Shown: positions 50,891 through 58,039 of the stretch, one piece after another
Layout: the number at the start of each line of letters is the position of its first letter
Position numbering within the stretch: the stretch's first letter is position 1
NCBI RefSeq assembly: GCF_011089885.1
Contig: NZ_JAANBD010000029.1
Span: forward strand, 1 to 64,000
DNA length: 64,000 nucleotides
Reading direction: 5' to 3'
Source: Thioalkalivibrio sp. XN279
GTDB lineage: Bacteria; Pseudomonadota; Gammaproteobacteria; Steroidobacterales; XN24
The notes under the pieces: generated by a model
Database searches by the model: none
The model's input: only the letters and a program-made list of their open reading frames with translations
Told to the model about the DNA's origin: nothing
Program-made: the position numbers and the translations under genes

Positions 50891-52017
50891 GCGGCACCCC
50901 CCTTCCAGCTGTCGACGTAACCGTGCCATTCGACCCCGGCCGCGGCCTCGCCGACCTCCAGCGCATCGCGCGTATCCAGCATGACGGCGACCTCGTTGGT
51001 GCCGGGCGCCTTCTGCTCCAGCATGTTCTTTAACGCTTTCGGGTGCGGCCCGTGGGTGAAACCGCAGGGGTGCATGGTGATCATCCCGGGGTGGATGTTG
51101 TCGCGCGAGAAGAACTCGCCGGCGTGATAGAAGATCACCTCGTCGAAATCGTCGTTGTTGTGGAAGAACGGCACCTTGAGCGCGCCGGGGTCGGACTCGA
51201 ACGGCCGCGGCACGAAAGTGCACACCACGAAGCGGCCGGCCAGGAAGGTCGTGTGCACCGAGGGCGGCAAGTGGTAGCGGTGCGACATCAGCGGCCGGAT
51301 GGCGCGCCAGTTGATGCGCACCGGCACCAGGTCGCCTTTCCAGCCGACCGCGTCCAGCGGGCTGTAGGGATAGGTGATGACGGACACCTGGTCGCGTCGC
51401 TTCACCTCGACGCGCCACTCGCGCTCGTCCTGCTGGGCGAGAAAGCCTTCATCGATGGCCGGTGTGTCGAGCATGGCCTCGTCGAAGATGGCGTGCGGGC
51501 CCAGCATGCCCTTGTCGGGCAGCCGGAAACTGTCGTTGGTGGCCTCGATCAGCAGGGCGGACACCGGTGCCTCGATCTCCAGGCGCCACATGGTGCCGCG
51601 CGGCAGCAAGAGGTAATCGCCCTCGACCAGCTCCAGGCGCCCGTAGTCGCAGAACAGGACGGCGCTGCCCTGGTGCAGGAACAGCAGCTCGTCGCCGTCG
51701 GAGTTGCGCGCCAGCGCCGGCATGCTGCGCGCCAGGCGCCAGTGGCGGAACTTCACCGCGGCGTTGTGCAGCAGCAGCGCGGCCTGCCAGGGCGAATCCG
51801 CCGCGATGGCGAGCTTCGTGGTGTCGAAAGCGCGCGGCCGCAGCGGCCCCTCGAAGCTGCTCCACCCGGTCGGCGGGCGGCGGTGGTACATGTGCGTGGC
51901 CGGGCCGAAGAAGCCCTCCTTGCCCAGCTCGCGCTCGAACGTGCCCGGCGGCAGGTCGGCGTGCGCCTGGCGCGACGCCGTGCCCTCCACCCGCGGAAAG
52001 GAAATCCACTTCTTCAT
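50887..52017 (-). CDS. hmgA: Homogentisate 1,2-dioxygenase
   Basis: Non-haem iron dioxygenase that opens the ring of homogentisate to maleylacetoacetate. 376 aa, shorter than the 430-440 aa of the Pseudomonas/human type and typical of the compact bacterial subfamily. Cupin-type ligand regions are visible: FHNNDDFDEVIFYHAGEFFS and HPGMITMHPCGFTHGPHP contain the expected His-Glu-His set. The N-terminal GFFGPATHMYHRRPPTGW is also family-specific. ATG 52017 lies 12 nt downstream of the hppD stop. It overlaps fahA by 4 nt. Confidence 0.93.
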   Translation of the reverse strand: MKKWISFPRVEGTASRQAHADLPPGTFERELGKEGFFGPATHMYHRRPPTGWSSFEGPLRPRAFDTTKLAIAADSPWQAALLLHNAAVKFRHWRLARSMPALARNSDGDELLFLHQGSAVLFCDYGRLELVEGDYLLLPRGTMWRLEIEAPVSALLIEATNDSFRLPDKGMLGPHAIFDEAMLDTPAIDEGFLAQQDEREWRVEVKRRDQVSVITYPYSPLDAVGWKGDLVPVRINWRAIRPLMSHRYHLPPSVHTTFLAGRFVVCTFVPRPFESDPGALKVPFFHNNDDFDEVIFYHAGEFFSRDNIHPGMITMHPCGFTHGPHPKALKNMLEQKAPGTNEVAVMLDTRDALEVGEAAAGVEWHGYVDSWKGGAA

Positions 52018-52029
52018 GTCGTGCCCCGG

Positions 52030-53088
52030 CTAGATCACGCCCCGGCGCATCTGGTCCCGCTCGATCGACTCGAACAGGGCCTGGAAGTTGCCCTCGCCGA
52101 AGCCCTCGTTGCCCTTGCGCTGGATGATCTCGAAAAAGATCGGGCCGACGCAGGTCTGGGTGAAGATCTGCAACAGCAGGCGCTTGCCGGTTTCGCGGTC
52201 GGCGTCGATCAGGATGCGGTTGCGGGACATGCGCTCCAGGTCCTCGCCATGCTCAGGCACGCGGCCGTCGACCATCTCGTAGTAGGTGTCAGGCACGTCG
52301 AGGAACTCGATACCGTCGCCGCGCAGGGCTTCGACCGAAGCGTAGATGTCGTCGGTGAACAGCGCGATGTGCTGGATGCCCTCGCCGTTGTATTCCTCGA
52401 GATACTCGGCGATCTGCGACTTGTCGTCGGTCGCCTCGTTGATGGGAATGCGGACCATGCCGTCCGGCGCCGTCATGGCGCGCGAGACCAGGCCGGTCTG
52501 GCTGCCCTTGATGTCGAAGTAGCGGATCTCGCGGAAGTTGAAGATGCGCTCGTAGAAGCCCGCCCACTTGTCCATGTTGCCCTGGTACACGTTGTGGGTG
52601 AGGTGATCGATGAAGGTCAGGCCAAAACCGGCCGGGTGCCGGTCCACGCCGTCGAAATACTCGAAGTCGGCGTCGTAGATCGAGGCGCGCTCGCCATAGC
52701 GATCGACCAGGTACAGGGCGCTGCCGCCGATGCCCTCGACCACCGGCGCGCGCACCGGCAGCGTCGCCGGCTTGTTGCTGAGCGCCGCCGCGCCATGATC
52801 GATGGCGTGGGCGCGGGCGCGCGCCGCGTCGGCCACGCGAATGGCGAAGCCGCATGCGCTCGGGCCGTGGGCGCGCGCGAAGTCCGCGGCAAAGCTGTCG
52901 GGCTCCTCGTTGACGAGGAAATTCACGTCGCCCTGGCGGTACAGCGTGACCTTGCGCTCGCGGTGGCGGCCCACCGCCGTGAAACCCATGTGACGAAAGA
53001 GGCTGTGCAACAGGGCGGCGTCGGGCGCCGCGAATTCGACGAACTCGAAACCGTCGATGCCCAGGGGGTTGTCCTGAACTTCGGTCAT
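52030..53088 (-). CDS. hppD: 4-hydroxyphenylpyruvate dioxygenase
   Basis: Fe(II) enzyme converting 4-hydroxyphenylpyruvate to homogentisate. 352 aa, two VOC-fold halves. The three iron ligands are in TFIDHLTHNV (first His), EGIQHIALFTDDI (second His) and GPIFFEIIQRKG (Glu), and the C-terminal GFGEGNFQALFESIERDQ helix that gates the site is intact. ATG 53088 is chosen; the open frame to 53160 runs through the promoter. First gene of the tyrosine operon, divergent from a MarR regulator across a 95-bp gap with two overlapping dyads. Confidence 0.96.
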   Translation of the reverse strand: MTEVQDNPLGIDGFEFVEFAAPDAALLHSLFRHMGFTAVGRHRERKVTLYRQGDVNFLVNEEPDSFAADFARAHGPSACGFAIRVADAARARAHAIDHGAAALSNKPATLPVRAPVVEGIGGSALYLVDRYGERASIYDADFEYFDGVDRHPAGFGLTFIDHLTHNVYQGNMDKWAGFYERIFNFREIRYFDIKGSQTGLVSRAMTAPDGMVRIPINEATDDKSQIAEYLEEYNGEGIQHIALFTDDIYASVEALRGDGIEFLDVPDTYYEMVDGRVPEHGEDLERMSRNRILIDADRETGKRLLLQIFTQTCVGPIFFEIIQRKGNEGFGEGNFQALFESIERDQMRRGVI

Positions 53089-53116
53089 GTCTGTCTCCGG
53101 AGTTGAAACGGCAGGA

Positions 53117-53143
53117 ACTTGAATAGTTACAAGTGAAACTATT
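53117..53143. promoter_or_regulatory. Overlapping dyads in the hppD/marR promoter region
   Basis: Two perfect inverted repeats overlap: ACTTG (53117-53121) with CAAGT (53130-53134), and AATAGTT (53122-53128) with AACTATT (53137-53143), both with 8-nt spacers. MarR proteins typically bind such 16-22 bp dyads. On the minus strand TTGTTG-N18-TATAAT (-10 at 53143-53148) would start hppD just before the dyads. On the plus strand TTGAAT (53119-53124) and TATAGT (53143-53148) with an 18-nt spacer could serve the regulator. One bound protein could block both. Confidence 0.6.
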
Positions 53144-53183
53144 ATAGTCCCGAGACGCATCGCCCAACAAGCTGCATCGCACC

Positions 53184-53645
53184 ATGACCGACAAGCCTTT
53201 CCTGCTCGACGCGTTCCTGCCTTACCGCCTGTCCGTGCTGTCGAACCGGCTCAGTGCGGCCATCGCCGAGTCCTATTCCCGGCGCTACGGCCTGTCCATA
53301 CCGGAATGGCGCGTCATCGCCGTGCTGGCGCACGCGCCGGGGGCCTCCGCCGCGGAGGTGGCCGAGCGCACGGCCATGGACAAGGTGGCAGTCAGCCGCG
53401 CCGTGCGCCGGCTGCAGCAGACCGGCCGGGTGTCGCGGCGCATGGCGGCCGGCGACCGGCGGCGCAGCATGCTCGACCTGACCGCGGAAGGACGCCGCAT
53501 CTACGACCGGATCACGCCCGCACTGCGCCGCTACGAGGAGCAACTCCTGGCTGTCTTGGACGTGGCCGAACGACGCACCATGGACACCCTGCTAAGCCGC
53601 CTCGAGCGCCGGGCGCGCGAGCTCGCCCCCCCGGTCATCGACTGA
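53184..53645 (+). CDS. MarR-family transcriptional regulator
   Basis: Winged-helix regulator of 153 aa. The MarR DNA-binding core is visible in YGLSIPEWRVIAVLAHAPG, the recognition helix in DKVAVSRAVRRLQQTG, and the wing in AGDRRRSMLDLTAEG. N- and C-terminal helices would form the dimer interface. It is divergent from hppD and shares its promoter region, so it probably controls the tyrosine operon and itself, perhaps responding to homogentisate or 4-hydroxyphenylpyruvate. The effector is inferred by position only. Confidence 0.88.
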   Translation: MTDKPFLLDAFLPYRLSVLSNRLSAAIAESYSRRYGLSIPEWRVIAVLAHAPGASAAEVAERTAMDKVAVSRAVRRLQQTGRVSRRMAAGDRRRSMLDLTAEGRRIYDRITPALRRYEEQLLAVLDVAERRTMDTLLSRLERRARELAPPVID

Positions 53646-53651
53646 CGGGAC

Positions 53652-53726
53652 GGGCGGCAGCTCGTGGGTGGCCACTCGAGGGCATCAAAAAACTAACCGA
53701 GAGTGGCCACCCACGAGCTGCCGCCC
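53652..53726. repeat. 26-bp perfect inverted repeat with 23-nt loop
   Basis: Arms 53652-53677 and 53701-53726 are exact inverted copies over 26 nt, separated by an AT-richer 23-nt loop (53678-53700) with a run of six A. The element starts 6 nt after the MarR stop and ends 6 nt before the stop of the convergent tryptophan dioxygenase gene. It can fold as a very stable hairpin in either RNA. It could be a bidirectional terminator or one copy of a dispersed palindromic element (REP/MITE type). No second copy was noticed in this window. Confidence 0.85.
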
Positions 53727-53732
53727 AAGCCG

Positions 53733-54572
53733 CTACTCGATCTCCGTCCGCACGTCGATGAGCTCCGGGAACAGCCGGATGTCGATGGCCTGGCGCAGGA
53801 AGTTCACGCCCGAAGAGCCGCCGGTGCCGCGCTTGAAACCGATGATCCGCTCCACTGTCTTGAGATGACGGAAGCGCCACAGCTGGAAGTTGGTCTCGAG
53901 GTCGACCAGCTTCTCGCACATGTCGTATGCGTCCCAGTGATTGCGCGTGTCCTCGTAGATCGTCTTCAGCACCGCCACCACGCCCGGATGCGACTCGCAG
54001 GGCTCGGACCAGTCCCGCTCGACACGCTCGGGCGGCACCGGCATGCCGCGGCGCGCCAAGAGGCGCAGGAACTCGTCGTAGATCGACGGCGCCTCGAGGG
54101 CGGCGCGCAGCCGGGCGGTCGCTTCCGGGTCGTGGGCGAACACGGCCAGGTAGCTTGCCTCCTTGTTGCCGAGCAGGAACTCCAGCAGGCGGAACTGTAC
54201 CGACTGGAAGCCCGAGGCCTGGCCGAATACGTGCCGGAAGCGCGCGTATTCCGCCGGCGTCAGCGTCTCCAGCACGCTCCACTGGTGATACATCTGCTGC
54301 TGCACCTGCTTCACGCGCGCCAGCACCTTGAAGCACGGCTCCAGCTGGTCGGCGCGGATCGACGCCATGGCCGCCTCGAGCTCGTGGATGATGAGCTTCA
54401 TCCACAGCTCGGTGACCTGGTGCTGCACGATGAACAACATCTCGTCGTGGTGTGCGGGGTCCGACAACGGCTGCTGCGCCGACAGCACGTGATCCAGGCC
54501 GAGGTAACTCGCATAGGTCATCCGGTCCCGCAGGTCGCGGTGGATTCCGGCTTCCATTTCTCTCTTCGCCAT
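53733..54572 (-). CDS. kynA: Tryptophan 2,3-dioxygenase
   Basis: Haem dioxygenase that opens tryptophan to N-formylkynurenine. 279 aa, bacterial length. Diagnostic segments are [16 protein letters not shown], the substrate-site [16 protein letters not shown], the [11 protein letters not shown] region and the C-terminal [18 protein letters not shown] with the proximal His region (FRHLKTVER) before it. ATG 54572 has GGAGAG 5 nt upstream; the open frame to 54608 adds a non-conserved peptide. No kynureninase or formamidase lies beside it in this window, so the rest of the pathway must be elsewhere. Confidence 0.96.
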   Translation of the reverse strand: MAKREMEAGIHRDLRDRMTYASYLGLDHVLSAQQPLSDPAHHDEMLFIVQHQVTELWMKLIIHELEAAMASIRADQLEPCFKVLARVKQVQQQMYHQWSVLETLTPAEYARFRHVFGQASGFQSVQFRLLEFLLGNKEASYLAVFAHDPEATARLRAALEAPSIYDEFLRLLARRGMPVPPERVERDWSEPCESHPGVVAVLKTIYEDTRNHWDAYDMCEKLVDLETNFQLWRFRHLKTVERIIGFKRGTGGSSGVNFLRQAIDIRLFPELIDVRTEIE

Positions 54573-54709
54573 CCGGCTCTCCTGCTGCGGCGGCGCAGCA
54601 TAAAACACGCTTCCGGGCCGGGCCGGCCCACGCGGAGGGAGTGTATAATGCCGCGCTATTTACGGTCCGGCCGTCCGGCCCGCGACCAGAATATCAGGAG
54701 GATCACCTG

Positions 54710-55792
54710 GTGAAGACCATCGCCGAATTTCGGATCCCGTACCGCCAGGTGCTGGATCCCGCAGGCGCGCTTGTGGCCGAGCTGCCTGAATTCGCCAAGG
54801 ACCCCGAGGAACTGTTGCGCCTCTACCGTCTCATGGTGCTGACGCGCACCTTCGACACCAAGGCCGTGAACCTGCAGCGCACCGGCAAGCTCGGGACCTA
54901 CGCCTCATGCCTCGGGCACGAGGCGGCGCACGTCGGCGTCGGCGCCGCGATGCGCCCCGAGGACTGCTTCGCGCCCATGTATCGCGAGTACGGGGCCCAG
55001 TTCTGGCGCGGCGTGCGCATGGAAGACGTGCTGCTGTACTGGGGCGGGGACGAGCGCGGCAACGACTTCGCCGGTCCGCGCCATGACTTTCCCTGGTGCG
55101 TGCCGATCGGGACGCAGTACCTGCATGCCGCCGGGGCGGCGCTGGCCTACAAGCTGCGCGGCGAGCCGCGTTGCGCGGTGAGCGTGATCGGCGACGGCGG
55201 CACTTCGCAGGGCGACTTCTACGAGGCCCTGAACCTCGCGGCGGTGCGCGACCTGCCGGTGGTGTTCGTGGTGGTCAACAACAAGTGGGCCATCAGCGTG
55301 CCGCTGGCGCTGCAGACCGCGTCGCGCACGCTGGCGCAGAAGGCCGTGGCCGCCGGCATGCCCGGCATCCAGGTGGACGGCAACGACGTCATCGCCGTGC
55401 GCCAGACCATGGAAGAGGCGCTCGAGCGCGCGCGCGGCGGCGAGGGCCCGACCCTGGTGGAGGCCGTCACCTATCGCCTCTCCGACCACACCACGGCGGA
55501 CGACGCCAGTCGCTACCGCGACAAGAGCGAGGTCGAGGACGCCTGGAAGACGGAGCCGATGATCCGCATCCGCAAGTACCTGGTGGACACCGGCGCCTGG
55601 AGCGAGGCGGACGAGGAGGCGCTGAAAGCCGAATGCGGCAAGCAGGTCGACGCCGCGGTCGCCAGCTACCTCGACACGGCCGTGCAACCCGTGGAGTCGA
55701 TGTTCGACTCCATGTTCGCCGAACTGCCCGAGGCCATGGAGGAGCAGCGCGAGACGGCCGTCCGTTTCCTCAATTCCGGGGGGCACCACTGA
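54710..55792 (+). CDS. 2-oxo-acid dehydrogenase E1 component, alpha subunit
   Basis: Thiamine-diphosphate E1 alpha of a pyruvate or branched-chain 2-oxo-acid dehydrogenase, 360 aa. The TPP motif is visible as VIGDGGTSQGDFYEALN through VVNNKWAISVP (GDG...NN). The phosphorylation-loop region has RLSDHTTADDASRYR. The start is GTG 54710 with AGGAGG seven bases before it. E1 alpha and beta types are used by both PDH and BCKDH. The N-terminal insertion pattern is PDH-like in some gammaproteobacteria, but the window is rich in leucine catabolism and lacks any other BCKDH. I leave the substrate open. It overlaps E1 beta by one base. Confidence 0.88.
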   Translation: MKTIAEFRIPYRQVLDPAGALVAELPEFAKDPEELLRLYRLMVLTRTFDTKAVNLQRTGKLGTYASCLGHEAAHVGVGAAMRPEDCFAPMYREYGAQFWRGVRMEDVLLYWGGDERGNDFAGPRHDFPWCVPIGTQYLHAAGAALAYKLRGEPRCAVSVIGDGGTSQGDFYEALNLAAVRDLPVVFVVVNNKWAISVPLALQTASRTLAQKAVAAGMPGIQVDGNDVIAVRQTMEEALERARGGEGPTLVEAVTYRLSDHTTADDASRYRDKSEVEDAWKTEPMIRIRKYLVDTGAWSEADEEALKAECGKQVDAAVASYLDTAVQPVESMFDSMFAELPEAMEEQRETAVRFLNSGGHH

Positions 55793-56769
55793 TGGCGCGC
55801 ATCACGCTCATCGAGGCCGTGACCATGGCGCTGGCCTGGGAGATGGAGCACGACGACAGTGTCATCGTGCTCGGCGAGGATGTCGGAGTGAACGGCGGCG
55901 TGTTTCGCGCCACCGCCGGCCTGCAGCAGCGCTTCGGGCCGGACCGCGTCATGGACACGCCGCTGGCCGAGTCCATGATCGCCGGCATGTCCATCGGCAT
56001 GGCGGCGCAGGGCATGAAGCCGGTGGCCGAGATCCAGTTCATGGGCTTCATCTACCCGACCGTGGACCAGATGATCAACCATGCCGGTCGCCTGCGGAAC
56101 CGCACGCGCGGACGGCTGCACGTGCCGATGGTGCTGCGCGCGCCCTTCGGCGGCGGCATCCACGCGCCCGAGCACCATTCCGAAAGCACCGAGGCGCTGT
56201 TCGCCCACATGCCCGGCGTGCGCGTCGTGATCCCCTCCTCGCCGCGGCGCGCCTACGGCCTGCTGCTGGCGGCGATCCGCGACCCCGACCCGGTGGTGTT
56301 CCTGGAACCGAAGCGAATTTACCGCCTGCAGAAGCAGGAGGTCGAGGACAACGGCGAGGCGCTGCCGCTGGACACCTGCTACATCCTGCGCGAAGGTGAA
56401 GACGTCACCATCGTGACCTGGGGCGCGATGACCTTCGAGACGCTCAAGGCCGCCGAGGAGCTGGACAAGGAGGGCATCAGCGCCGAGGTCATCGATCTCG
56501 CCACCATCAGCCCCATGGACCTCGACACCATCCTCGAGTCGGTGGAAAAGACGGGCCGGCTGGTCATCGTGCACGAGGCCGCGAAGAGCTGTGGCGTCGG
56601 CGCCGAGGTCGCCGCCGGCGTGGCCGAGAAGGGCATCTGGGACCTGAAGGCGCCCATCGTGCGCGTAACCGGCTACGATACGGTCATGCCGTTGTTCCGC
56701 CTGGAATACGAGTACCTGCCCAGCGTCGCGCGCATCATCGACGGCGTGAAGAAGACCTTCGAGGACTAG
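55792..56769 (+). CDS. 2-oxo-acid dehydrogenase E1 component, beta subunit
   Basis: E1 beta partner, 325 aa from ATG 55792 inside the E1 alpha stop (TGATG). Transketolase-like pyrimidine-binding domain with VLGEDVGVNGGVFRAT and the catalytic-region sequence DTPLAESMIAGMSIGMA, then a C-terminal transketolase domain with EAAKSCGVGAEVAAGV. FMGFIYPTVDQMINHAGRLR is standard for both PDH and BCKDH beta chains. It is followed 4 nt later by the E2 gene. The stoichiometric coupling to E1 alpha is what a heterotetrameric E1 requires. Confidence 0.92.
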   Translation: MARITLIEAVTMALAWEMEHDDSVIVLGEDVGVNGGVFRATAGLQQRFGPDRVMDTPLAESMIAGMSIGMAAQGMKPVAEIQFMGFIYPTVDQMINHAGRLRNRTRGRLHVPMVLRAPFGGGIHAPEHHSESTEALFAHMPGVRVVIPSSPRRAYGLLLAAIRDPDPVVFLEPKRIYRLQKQEVEDNGEALPLDTCYILREGEDVTIVTWGAMTFETLKAAEELDKEGISAEVIDLATISPMDLDTILESVEKTGRLVIVHEAAKSCGVGAEVAAGVAEKGIWDLKAPIVRVTGYDTVMPLFRLEYEYLPSVARIIDGVKKTFED

Positions 56770-56773
56770 TCGA

Positions 56774-58027
56774 ATGAGCGTCAAGACCTTCAACCTCCCC
56801 GACCTCGGCGAAGGCCTGCCCGAAGCCGAGATCGTCAGCTGGCTGGTGGCCGAGGGCGACACCGTCCAGGTGGACCAGCCGATGCTGTCGGTCGAGACCG
56901 CGAAGGCCGTGGTCGAGGTGCCGGCGCCCTACACCGGCCGCATCAAGAAAATCCACGCCCCGGACGGCACCATCCTGCCGACCCACTCGCCGCTGGTGGA
57001 CATCGACACCGACGCCGGAAGCGCAGCGGAAGAAACGCAGGGGGGAACGCAGGAAGAGGCGCAGGAAGCGCCCGCCGCGGCAAAAGCGCCGGCGAAAGAA
57101 GACGAAGACGCCGCCGGGCGCGAGGATTCCGGCACCGTGGTCGGCAAGATGATGAGCAGCGACGAGGTGCTGCAGGACGCCGACATTACCGGCCGCTCGC
57201 GGCGGCGCAAGGCGGGTCGCATCAAGGCCGCGCCCGCAGTGCGGGCGCTGGCGAAGCAGCTCGGCGTGGCGCTCGAGGACTGCAAGCCGACGGGACGGCA
57301 CGACCGCATCGTGGCCGACGACGTGCGCACCGCGGCCGGCAGCCGGGCGAGCGAGGCCGCACGCCACACCCCGCGCCTCGCGCTGCCGCCCGGCACCCCG
57401 GAGCCGCTGCGCGGACCGCGCCGCGCCATGGCGCAGAGCATGAGCGCCTCGCGCGACCATGTCGCGCAGTGCACGCTGTTCGACGATGCCGACATCCACT
57501 ACTGGGTGCCCGGCCAGGACATCACCGCCCGCCTGTTGCGAGCCATCGCGGCCGGCTGCCAGGCTGAGCCGGCGCTGAACGGCTTCTTCGACGGCGCCAG
57601 CATGAGCCGCCAGCTCGAAGAGCGCGTCGACGTGGCCATCGCCGTCGATACGCCGGAGGGCCTGATCGTGCCGGTGATCCGCGACGTCGCGCGCAAGTCG
57701 CCGCGCGAGCTGCGCGACGACCTCAACGCCATCAAGCAGGCCACGCGCGAGCGCAGCGTCAAGCCGGAGGACATGCGCGACTTCACCTTCACGCTGTCCA
57801 ACTTCGGCATGATGGCCGGACGCTACGCCACGCCGGTGATCGTGCCGCCGACCATCGCCATCCTCGGGGCCGGCGGCCTGCGCCACGACGTGGTGCCGGT
57901 GCTCGGCGGCATCGAGACCCATCGACGCATTCCCCTGTCGCTCACTTTCGACCATCGCTGCACGACGGGCGGCGAGGCCTGCCGCTTCCTCGCGGCGGTC
58001 ATAAAGGACCTGCAAAAGCACGACTGA
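56774..58027 (+). CDS. 2-oxo-acid dehydrogenase E2 acyltransferase
   Basis: Dihydrolipoamide acyltransferase core, 417 aa: one lipoyl domain (Lys44 in VETAKAVVEVP), an acidic Ala/Glu-rich linker, a peripheral subunit-binding domain near 150-185 (APAVRALAKQLGVALEDCKP), and the catalytic domain. The active-site motif reads FDHRCTTGGEACRF with His394; most E2s have DHRxxDG, so the catalytic Asp is replaced by Thr here. No dihydrolipoamide dehydrogenase gene follows; E3 must come from elsewhere. The next gene, NAD-glutamate dehydrogenase, starts 12 nt after its stop. Confidence 0.92.
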   Translation: MSVKTFNLPDLGEGLPEAEIVSWLVAEGDTVQVDQPMLSVETAKAVVEVPAPYTGRIKKIHAPDGTILPTHSPLVDIDTDAGSAAEETQGGTQEEAQEAPAAAKAPAKEDEDAAGREDSGTVVGKMMSSDEVLQDADITGRSRRRKAGRIKAAPAVRALAKQLGVALEDCKPTGRHDRIVADDVRTAAGSRASEAARHTPRLALPPGTPEPLRGPRRAMAQSMSASRDHVAQCTLFDDADIHYWVPGQDITARLLRAIAAGCQAEPALNGFFDGASMSRQLEERVDVAIAVDTPEGLIVPVIRDVARKSPRELRDDLNAIKQATRERSVKPEDMRDFTFTLSNFGMMAGRYATPVIVPPTIAILGAGGLRHDVVPVLGGIETHRRIPLSLTFDHRCTTGGEACRFLAAVIKDLQKHD

Positions 58028-58039
58028 CGGACCTGCTGC

